Assembly (NCBI GenBank): GCA_946481035.1
Contig: CAMLNK010000026.1
Location: 1 to 12,974 of the forward strand
From: an uncultured Dyadobacter sp.
GTDB lineage: Bacteria; Bacteroidota; Bacteroidia; Cytophagales; Spirosomataceae
DNA length: 12,974 bases
Direction: 5' to 3'
The position numbers and the translations under genes are program-made. This document shows, piece by piece, positions 7,825 to 12,974 of the stretch (its first letter is position 1; each line of letters begins with the position of its first letter). The notes under the pieces are model-generated. The model did not search any database, was not told the origin of the DNA, and saw nothing but the letters and a program-made list of their open reading frames with translations.

Positions 7825-10359
7825 ATGACCCGCTTCCTTTTCTTCCTGACCATTTTCCTGCAAACTATGATTTCCAATGCCCAGCAGCCGGGGCCTTCGC
7901 CCCTGCAATGGAAAAGCCTGCCGCCGCTACCCGACGAGGTCGGATTTGCCGGTGCCTATGCGGGCGTGAGCAACAATGCGCTGATTGTCGGCGGCGGTGC
8001 CAACTTTCCGGGTAATGCCGGGCCATGGGGTACCGCGCCCAAAACCTGGTATGACGACATTTTTGTGCTGGAAAATCCGTCGGGAAGCTGGAAGAAAGCG
8101 GGTATACTGCCACGTGCTATGGGCTACGGCGTTTCGCTCACGACGCCCGAAGGCGTTTTCTGCCTCGGAGGCGCCGACGGTACGCAGCATTACAACCAGG
8201 CATTTTTCCTGAATTGGAAAGACGGCCGCATTACCACCACCCCACTCCCGGCACTGCCCGTTCCGCTTGCTTATGCTTCCGGCGCATTGCTGGGCAATAA
8301 AATATATGTAGCAGGCGGCACCAGCGCCCCTTCCGACACCAATGCGCTGAGCCGTTTCTGGGAATTTGATTTACATAAAAAACAATGGAACGAACTCCCG
8401 CCCATCCCCGGAAATGGCCGCATGCTGGCCGTGGCAGGTGCGCCGGGCGCCGGTGCGCAGGATGGCCGTTTTTTCCTGTTCAGCGGGGTTGAGCTGCACC
8501 CAAATGCCGCCACCGGCGCCACGCAGCGCACTTATTTGAAAGAATGCCTCTCCTATAACCCGGCCACCAAAACCTGGAAGCGTATTGCCGACCTGCCCAA
8601 CGCGGTAGCGGCGGCGCCTTCACCTGCGTATGCGGCCGGACAGTCGCACCTGCTCGTGGTGGGTGGCGACGACGGCGCCAATGCGCAGCGGGTAATGGAG
8701 CTCAGAGAAAAACATCCCGGTTTCCGCAGCGAAATCATGGCCTACCAGAGCATTACCGACACCTGGGCGTCGCTGGGGGTATTTTCGGAAGGGAAAACGG
8801 CGGTTACCACGCCACTCGTAACCTGGAACGGGCAACTGGTAATCCCGTCGGGCGAGGTGCAGCCGGGTATCCGCTCACCGCGCGTGGCGGCGGGCAGTCC
8901 GGTGGTGAGTACCGGCACATTCAACGGAGTCGATTGGGGGGTGGTGTCGGTTTATTTCCTGTTGGTACTGGGCATCAGCATTTACGTTTCGCGTAAAATG
9001 AGCGCCAGCACCGATGATTTTTTCCTCGGCGGCCAGAATATCCCCTGGTGGGCGGCCGGGTTGAGCATTTTCGGGAGCAAGCTCAGCGCGCTCACGTTCA
9101 TCGCCATTCCCGCCAAAACTTACGCCACCGACTGGGTTTATATTTTTGCCAATGCGATGATCGTGGTGGTGGCGCCGATCGTGATCTGGTTTTTCCTGCC
9201 CTATTTCCGCAAACTGAAAATCACAAGCGTTTATGAATACCTCGCATTCCGGTTCAACAAAACCGTCAAACTGGTGGGCAGCTTCACATTTGTTGTTTTT
9301 CAGGTCGGCAGATTGGGGATCGTGATCTACCTTCCTGCATTGGTACTGAGCACCGTCACCGGCATGAACCTCATGCTTTGCATTATCCTCACCAGCCTCA
9401 TTACGACGGCCTACACCATTTCCGGCGGGATCGAAGCTGTCGTCTGGACGGAAGTGATGCAGGTCGGGGTGCTGCTGGGCGGGGCATTTCTCAGTTTGTT
9501 TTTCATTGCCAATGCTTCCGGCGGCTTCGGTTCGCTATTCGATCAGGCAGGCGATGCGGGCAAGTTCCATATGATCAACAGCGGCTGGGCCATTACCGAG
9601 CCGGTGCTATGGGTGGTTTTGGTAGGTAATTTTTTAACCCAAATCGTGACCTACACCTCCGATCAGGTGGTAGTGCAGCGGTATCTCACCACGCCTACCG
9701 AGGCCGAAGCACGCCGATCGATCTGGACTAATGCATTCCTGGTCATCCCGGCTACATTAATATTCTTCCTTGTCGGGACCGCATTATGGGTGTATTTCAA
9801 ACAAGAGCCTCAGCTCCTGAACCCGATGGCCCGGAACGACGACATTTTCCCCTGGTTTATCTCGACGCAACTACCCGCAGGCTTGCGCGGATTGGTCATA
9901 GCAGGTCTTTTCGCCGCTACGATGTCTACCATCAGCTCTTCCATGAACTCGATTGCTACCGTGGTTACTACCGATTTTTTCCAGCATTTTGTCCCAAAAT
10001 CCACCGACCTGCAACGTTTCCGCTTTGCACGTTACACCACACTCGCATTGGGCGCGGCGGGGATCGGCATTGCCGTGTGGCTGGTTTTTATGGAAAACAA
10101 CAGTATCTGGGACCAGTACCTGAAACTGATCGGGATATTCGGCGGCTGCCTGGCGGGCATGTTCGTGGCGGGGATATTTGTCCCTTCGATCAACAGTACG
10201 GGCATTCTCGCCGGGTTTTTCATCAGCGCGGTACTATTGTATTTCGTGCAGGCCAATGGCTGGGTGCATTTCTTCCTCTATCCCGGCGTCGGGATCTTCG
10301 GATGCGTGATCTTCGGGTGGCTGGTGAGTAGGGCGGTACCCGAGGCACGGCCTTCATGA
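7825..10359 (+). CDS. Fusion of a circularly permuted sialate mutarotase (Kelch, NanM-like) with a sodium/solute symporter (SSS family)
   Basis: This 844-residue protein has a signal peptide (1-20, SNA|QQ), then a Kelch beta-propeller (about 25-355), then an SSS-family transporter (about 371-840) with 13 hydrophobic helices by eye. Propeller strands include GFAGAYAG (40-47), RAMGYGVSL (97-105), NKIYVAGG (158-165) and HLLVVGGDDG (275-284). Compared with my memory of E. coli NanM, the blades that are C-terminal there come first here, so the domain is circularly permuted. GEVQPGIR (343-350) matches the NanM GEAKPGLR active-site loop, giving E344 and R350. In the symporter, A698-x2-S701-T702-x-S704-S705 in the eighth core helix fits the Na2/Na3 sodium ligands of sialic-acid symporters, and R496 is a candidate sialate-carboxylate ligand. 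SSS proteins have an outward-facing N-terminus, so the mutarotase would hang in the periplasm and feed the transporter. It is the last gene of the operon. Confidence 0.9.
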   Translation: MTRFLFFLTIFLQTMISNAQQPGPSPLQWKSLPPLPDEVGFAGAYAGVSNNALIVGGGANFPGNAGPWGTAPKTWYDDIFVLENPSGSWKKAGILPRAMGYGVSLTTPEGVFCLGGADGTQHYNQAFFLNWKDGRITTTPLPALPVPLAYASGALLGNKIYVAGGTSAPSDTNALSRFWEFDLHKKQWNELPPIPGNGRMLAVAGAPGAGAQDGRFFLFSGVELHPNAATGATQRTYLKECLSYNPATKTWKRIADLPNAVAAAPSPAYAAGQSHLLVVGGDDGANAQRVMELREKHPGFRSEIMAYQSITDTWASLGVFSEGKTAVTTPLVTWNGQLVIPSGEVQPGIRSPRVAAGSPVVSTGTFNGVDWGVVSVYFLLVLGISIYVSRKMSASTDDFFLGGQNIPWWAAGLSIFGSKLSALTFIAIPAKTYATDWVYIFANAMIVVVAPIVIWFFLPYFRKLKITSVYEYLAFRFNKTVKLVGSFTFVVFQVGRLGIVIYLPALVLSTVTGMNLMLCIILTSLITTAYTISGGIEAVVWTEVMQVGVLLGGAFLSLFFIANASGGFGSLFDQAGDAGKFHMINSGWAITEPVLWVVLVGNFLTQIVTYTSDQVVVQRYLTTPTEAEARRSIWTNAFLVIPATLIFFLVGTALWVYFKQEPQLLNPMARNDDIFPWFISTQLPAGLRGLVIAGLFAATMSTISSSMNSIATVVTTDFFQHFVPKSTDLQRFRFARYTTLALGAAGIGIAVWLVFMENNSIWDQYLKLIGIFGGCLAGMFVAGIFVPSINSTGILAGFFISAVLLYFVQANGWVHFFLYPGVGIFGCVIFGWLVSRAVPEARPS

Positions 10360-10376
10360 CATAATTCTTTGAAATG

Positions 10377-11699
10377 CTAGACCCGCGGCATTTTATAACC
10401 GTTGTGGTATTCGTTACCGATCAGCTTGTTGGCGGCTGCATGATCGAACTCGCCTTTTTGCGCATTCCAATGGAGCGTGCTTCCCGTTCGGTAAGCGATA
10501 TTACCCATTTGCGAAAGGATAGCCACCTCCGCGCCTACACGTATGGGCGCGTGCAGGTCGCCCATGCGCCGCGATCGGATCACTTCCACGAAGTTTCTGG
10601 CATGTTCATCGAGGCCATTGTCGGACGACGCCTGCAATGGTACGGCCTGCATGCGTTTTTCGTAAGGTACCACCTCCCAGCCCTGGCGGTCGACGATCAA
10701 TGTACCGTTCTCGCCCAGGAATGCAATGCCGTGCTGGCGGTTGTAAATACCTGCGCCGTAGCCGATCACGTGCTCCCATTGGATATTAAAATCGTCGTAC
10801 TCAAAAAGTGCCGTTAATGTGTCGGGCGTTTCCGCGCCGGGGTTACGCAGCATGGAACCGCTGGCGCTCACCCGCTTCGGAACACCGGCGGCGGCGGCGG
10901 GCGCTTTCATGCCAAGCAATGCGTAATCGAGCAAATGCACGCCCCAGTCGGTCATGATGCCGCCCGCATAATCCCAAAACCAGCGGAACGAGCCGTGAAA
11001 ACGGTTGGGGTTGAACGGCCGTTTGCTAGCCGGGCCCAGCCACATATCATAATCCACGCCAGCCGGAACAGCGCTGTCGGGATGTTTTAAAATGGGGTTA
11101 CCATAATTAAAATACCCCCAAACTTTTACCAGCCCCACCTTCCCGAGCTTCCCCGAATGCACAAAATCGACCGCGTCGCGGAAATGCTTCTGGCTGCGCT
11201 GCCATTGCCCCACCTGCACCACCCGGTTGTACTTCTCCTGCGCCGCTACCATCGCCCTGCATTCGGCAATGGAATTACCGATCGGCTTTTCCACATATAC
11301 ATCCTTGCCGGATTCACAGGCCTCGGCCATCATCAGGCAATGCCAGTGGTCGGGCGTGCCGATCACCACGGCATCGATATCCTTGTTGTCCAAAACCCTG
11401 CGGTAATCTCCGAAAGTCCGGACCTTTATGCCTTTCGCGGCCAGCTCGGCGGCGCGCTTATCAAGCACATTGCGGTCGGCATCACAGAGCGCAACGCATT
11501 CCACCCCGGGGTTTTTCATCACCGCATTGACGTCCGCCCACCCCATACTATTGATCCCGATCGCCGCGACGCGGATCTTGTCTGCGGCGGAACGCACAAA
11601 CCGGCTTGCATGCGCAAAGTTGCTGATAACGGGTGAAATAGCAGCGCCACCGGCGGCAGCCGCAGCGGTATGGATGAATTTTCTTCTGGAAATAGTCAT
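10377..11699 (-). CDS. Gfo/Idh/MocA-family NAD(P)-dependent oxidoreductase with a Tat signal
   Basis: This 440-residue protein starts with a twin-arginine signal (S4-R5-R6-K7-F8-I9, then an Ala/Gly-rich hydrophobic stretch to about residue 32), so it is probably exported folded with its cofactor. The Rossmann domain begins IRVAAIGINSMG (42-53) and contains TPDHWH (115-120) and the catalytic-lysine motif EKP (137-139, K138). The C-terminal domain holds GGIMTDWGVHLLD (246-258) with D251, H255 and D258, the usual catalytic Asp/His region. It ends with EYHNGYK, a tail typical of the secreted Bacteroidota subgroup. Members oxidise or reduce sugars and cyclitols; the substrate here is unknown. EKP is intact, whereas GH109 glycosidases of the same fold have a different sequence there. 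It converges on the sialic-acid operon with 17 bp between stops, so it is not co-transcribed with it. Confidence 0.9.
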   Translation of the reverse strand: MTISRRKFIHTAAAAAGGAAISPVISNFAHASRFVRSAADKIRVAAIGINSMGWADVNAVMKNPGVECVALCDADRNVLDKRAAELAAKGIKVRTFGDYRRVLDNKDIDAVVIGTPDHWHCLMMAEACESGKDVYVEKPIGNSIAECRAMVAAQEKYNRVVQVGQWQRSQKHFRDAVDFVHSGKLGKVGLVKVWGYFNYGNPILKHPDSAVPAGVDYDMWLGPASKRPFNPNRFHGSFRWFWDYAGGIMTDWGVHLLDYALLGMKAPAAAAGVPKRVSASGSMLRNPGAETPDTLTALFEYDDFNIQWEHVIGYGAGIYNRQHGIAFLGENGTLIVDRQGWEVVPYEKRMQAVPLQASSDNGLDEHARNFVEVIRSRRMGDLHAPIRVGAEVAILSQMGNIAYRTGSTLHWNAQKGEFDHAAANKLIGNEYHNGYKMPRV

Positions 11700-11803
11700 G
11701 ACAAATCAAGGTGATGGCCAGCGTAAAACAAAGCAGGTTTTCAGCCACTTTTACCGCTGTTTTTTCACAAAGTATTCTTGCTATATTTCAAATGTCATCT
11801 TGA

Positions 11804-11811
11804 CAAATCTA
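11804..11811 (-). promoter_or_regulatory. Candidate -7 element for the oxidoreductase gene
   Basis: On the minus strand this reads TAGATTTG, an exact match to TAnnTTTG. It would place the start of transcription near 11797 and give a leader of about 100 nt before the ATG at 11699. I see no clear TTG 19-21 bp upstream on the minus strand, so support is partial. Confidence 0.4.
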
Positions 11812-11817
11812 GCCGGA

Positions 11818-11825
11818 TAATTTTG
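11818..11825 (+). promoter_or_regulatory. Candidate -7 element for the ECF sigma gene
   Basis: TAATTTTG matches TAnnTTTG exactly. The nearest TTG upstream (11800-11802, within TTGACA) is only 15 bp away, shorter than the usual 19-21, so the -33 box is doubtful. A start near 11832 would leave a leader of about 210 nt before the ATG at 12040 and would fall inside the left arm of the inverted repeat at 11828-11886. Confidence 0.35.
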
Positions 11826-11827
11826 CA

Positions 11828-11886
11828 TTGCCGGGAAAAAGTATGGCTTTCCCTATAAAAATCCCGAATGATAACGTTCCCGGCAA
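11828..11886. repeat. Perfect 10-bp inverted repeat in the divergent promoter region
   Basis: TTGCCGGGAA (11828-11837) is the exact reverse complement of TTCCCGGCAA (11877-11886), with a 39-bp spacer. It sits just downstream of both candidate promoter motifs. It could be a pair of operator half-sites bridged by a regulator, or a leader stem-loop of the sigma-factor transcript. Confidence 0.5.
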
Positions 11887-12039
11887 CGTCTGCGTAAAAA
11901 AATCGGCCGAATGCATTGGTCACGATCAAAAATGGATTCAAATTAAGTCCGGGCAGTGATGGGCACCCTGGCCCCACATCGGAAAAGTCCAATTTTAATC
12001 ACACACATCCGACACCGTTTTACAGCACCGATTAACCAC

Positions 12040-12588
12040 ATGAACATCAAATCTCTACCGGACCAACACCTCGTCGAAGCCCTCCGGGACGATGACGGCC
12101 TGGCGTTCCGGGAGATTTACCAGCGCTACTGGAAAAAAATGTACCTGCTCGCGCTCCGCAAGATCGACGACCGCGAAGCCGTTGAAAGCATTGTCCAGGA
12201 TGTTTTCCTCCGGTTATGGGAGCGCCGCAGCCTTTTGCAGATCGACAACCTCGAAGCCTACCTTGTCACGTCGGTGAAATACACCTGCATCAACCATTTC
12301 AAATCGGCCATGGTGCATGAAAAATACCTTACTCACGCATTCACCGGCTACTCCGATACGACTTACACGACCGAAGAGCAGCTCAACGCCAGCGAGTTAA
12401 TGAGCAGCATTGAAGCCCGTCTAAGTCATTTCCCTGAAAAAGCCCAGACCATTTTCCGCCTCCACCGCCTCGAGAACCGCTCCACCAAAGAAATCGCCAC
12501 CCAAATCCAAATGCCCCAACGAACCGTAGAGCACCATTTGAGCCTTGTGGTGAAGGCGCTGCGGTCGTATTTGAAGGATTATTTGTGA
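12040..12588 (+). CDS. ECF RNA polymerase sigma factor, FecI-like (Bacteroidetes expansion type)
   Basis: This 182-residue protein has sigma-70 region 2 at about 10-88 (AFREIYQRYWKKMYLLALR, then EAVESIVQDVFLRLWERR with the core-binding and -10-recognition helices) and region 4 at about 128-182. Its helix-turn-helix is STKEIATQIQMPQRTVEHHL (148-167). The length is normal for ECF factors. I chose the ATG at 12040 because it starts immediately before the conserved region-2 helix; an in-frame GTG at 11956 would add 28 residues with no family resemblance. Such factors are held by a membrane anti-sigma (FecR) encoded next to them and released by a TonB-dependent receptor with an STN domain. The partner gene begins at 12921. 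The SusC protein in this window lacks an STN domain, so the target regulon is probably to the right of the window. Confidence 0.9.
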   Translation: MNIKSLPDQHLVEALRDDDGLAFREIYQRYWKKMYLLALRKIDDREAVESIVQDVFLRLWERRSLLQIDNLEAYLVTSVKYTCINHFKSAMVHEKYLTHAFTGYSDTTYTTEEQLNASELMSSIEARLSHFPEKAQTIFRLHRLENRSTKEIATQIQMPQRTVEHHLSLVVKALRSYLKDYL

Positions 12589-12786
12589 AAAAGGGAGGAA
12601 GGAGGAAAGGAGGAAAGGGAGGATGGAGGATGGGGAATTTCCCCTGTAAACAGGTTGCCCCTCCCGAGCCCTGCCAGATGATTATTACAAACCTAGTTTC
12701 TCCCATTTTCCTTCCCTTCCTCCCCCTCCTCCCTTCCTCCCCTTCCTCCCTCTCCTCCCCTTCCTCCCTTTCCTCCCTTCCTCCCC
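12587..12786. repeat. Polypurine tract and complementary 81-nt polypyrimidine tract (imperfect inverted, G-quadruplex-prone repeat)
   Basis: An uninterrupted purine run (12587-12623, continuing purine-rich to 12637) begins within the sigma-gene stop codon. An uninterrupted pyrimidine run covers 12706-12786 and is made of degenerate CCTTCCTCCC-like units. The two are complementary over long stretches; for example GGAGGAAAGGGAGGA (12609-12623) pairs perfectly with TCCTCCCTTTCCTCC (12762-12776). The minus strand of the pyrimidine run has nine runs of three or more G with loops of seven or fewer, a tandem G-quadruplex pattern. The tract could form a foldback RNA, H-DNA or quadruplexes. Reading frames through it give only low-complexity protein and are not genes. 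Confidence 0.8.
12632..12654. repeat. Two adjoining small palindromes in the sigma-antisigma gap
   Basis: GGGGAATTTCCCC (12632-12644) is a 6-bp palindrome around a central T. It overlaps CCTGT-AA-ACAGG (12643-12654), a 5-bp palindrome with a 2-nt centre. They stand between the purine and pyrimidine tracts and are near the tip of the large foldback. Either could be a protein-binding site; nothing identifies the protein. Confidence 0.45.
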
Positions 12787-12881
12787 ATTGCACAAAAGCC
12801 AGAACTTTCACCTCCAAGCGCCCTAAAAACATAACTTATCCAATAATATTTAAAAAGTTTTGCGGATCATGGCACTGGCGT

Positions 12882-12911
12882 TTGACTACTCACTAAAAAG
12901 CAAGTAGTCAA
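12882..12911 (+). repeat. 9-bp inverted repeat just upstream of the FecR-like start
   Basis: TTGACTACT (12882-12890) is the exact reverse complement of AGTAGTCAA (12903-12911), with a 12-nt A-rich loop. It ends 9 bp before the ATG at 12921. As RNA it would place a stem next to the initiation region, and as DNA it could be an operator. Confidence 0.5.
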
Positions 12912-12920
12912 CCATCGGCC

Positions 12921-12974
12921 ATGAACCGGGAACAATTCGCAGCATTATTGGAGAAATATCAGGAAGGCCGTTGC
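12921..12974 (+). CDS. FecR-like anti-sigma factor, N-terminal fragment (cut by window end)
   Basis: The ATG at 12921 opens a frame that runs to the last base, giving 18 residues, MNREQFAALLEKYQEGRC. This resembles the N-terminus of Bacteroidota FecR-like anti-sigma factors, where a short helix with a LLEKY-x-x-G pattern starts the sigma-binding domain. Position supports it: FecI-like sigma genes are normally followed by fecR on the same strand. The fragment is too short for certainty, and the membrane helix and FecR domain would be to the right. Confidence 0.65.
   Translation, partial: MNREQFAALLEKYQEGRC

Larger units (their letters stand above)
11700..12039. other. Divergent 340-bp intergenic region between the oxidoreductase and the ECF sigma gene
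   Basis: The region is AT-richer than its flanks and I see no credible gene in it. It contains facing promoter-like -7 motifs at 11804-11811 (-) and 11818-11825 (+) and a perfect 10-bp inverted repeat at 11828-11886. The remainder (11890-12039) is leader sequence of the sigma gene with no other clear structure. Confidence 0.7.
12589..12920. other. 332-bp gap between the sigma gene and the FecR-like gene
   Basis: This stretch holds the purine/pyrimidine tract (12587-12786), two small palindromes (12632-12654), an AT-rich segment (12830-12865) and an inverted repeat before the FecR-like start (12882-12911). I see no gene and no exact TAnnTTTG promoter motif in it. Confidence 0.7.

Noticed and set aside
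10377..11699. GH109-type NAD-dependent alpha-N-acetylgalactosaminidase, which would fit a glycan locus
   Set aside because: As I recall, GH109 proteins have a different sequence at the EKP position and a recognisable T-P-W-E-W-H motif. This protein has TPDHWH and EKP (K138), so a true Gfo/Idh/MocA dehydrogenase is the better call.
11956..12039. An upstream in-frame GTG start for the ECF sigma gene at 11956
   Set aside because: The added 28 residues have no sigma-factor resemblance, and the ATG at 12040 starts at the normal distance before region 2, giving a typical length.
12383..12832. A 149-codon minus-strand reading frame and a 103-codon plus-strand frame through the low-complexity tract
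   Set aside because: Both translate the purine/pyrimidine repeat into Glu/Gly/Arg-rich or Ser/Pro/Leu-rich low-complexity sequence, and both overlap the sigma gene or its flank. They are by-products of the repeat.
1..12974. CRISPR arrays, tRNA or rRNA genes, insertion sequences or attachment sites
   Set aside because: I saw no regularly spaced direct repeats with unique spacers, no cloverleaf or rRNA sequence, no transposase or integrase, and no terminal inverted repeats with target duplications.

Overview
The window comes from a member of the Bacteroidota, most likely a Cytophagales bacterium of the Dyadobacter/Spirosoma type. Several things point there: a SusC/SusD outer-membrane pair, a promoter matching the Bacteroidota -33/-7 consensus (TTTG, 21 bp, TAnnTTTG), an absence of obvious Shine-Dalgarno sequences, a FecI-type ECF sigma factor paired with a FecR-like gene, and moderately GC-rich coding sequence. 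The genus is inference.

The main content (703-10359, + strand) is a compact sialic-acid (N-acetylneuraminate) utilisation locus of five co-oriented genes. In order they encode a SusC-like TonB-dependent transporter, a SusD-like surface lipoprotein, an exported GH33-type sialidase with five Asp boxes, an N-acetylneuraminate lyase of the DHDPS superfamily, and an 844-residue fusion of a Kelch sialate mutarotase with a 13-helix sodium/solute symporter. Gaps are 125, 37, 25 and 14 bp, which fits one operon behind the promoter at 606-638. Read as a pathway, the sialidase releases sialic acid, SusCD takes ligand across the outer membrane, the mutarotase domain equilibrates alpha- and beta-anomers in the periplasm, the fused symporter imports the sugar, and the lyase splits it to ManNAc and pyruvate. 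No genes for further ManNAc catabolism are in the window. A truncated GntR/FadR-family regulator with an FCD domain (1-411) lies just upstream and is the obvious candidate regulator.

The most interesting point is the fusion gene. Its Kelch domain is circularly permuted relative to E. coli NanM, keeps the Glu/Arg pair expected of the active site, and carries a signal peptide. It would therefore sit in the periplasm, attached to the outward-facing N-terminus of the symporter.

Convergent to the operon and only 17 bp away is a minus-strand gene (10377-11699) for a Gfo/Idh/MocA oxidoreductase with a twin-arginine signal. A 340-bp divergent region (11700-12039) then holds facing promoter-like motifs and a perfect 10-bp inverted repeat. 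An ECF sigma factor gene follows (12040-12588), then a 332-bp gap with a striking purine/pyrimidine tract, and finally the first 18 codons of a FecR-like anti-sigma factor (12921-12974). This last pair probably belongs to another TonB-dependent uptake system beyond the right edge.

Non-coding structure worth noting: a large imperfect hairpin between susC and susD; hairpins between the GntR gene and the operon promoter; and a G-quadruplex-prone tract between the sigma and anti-sigma genes.
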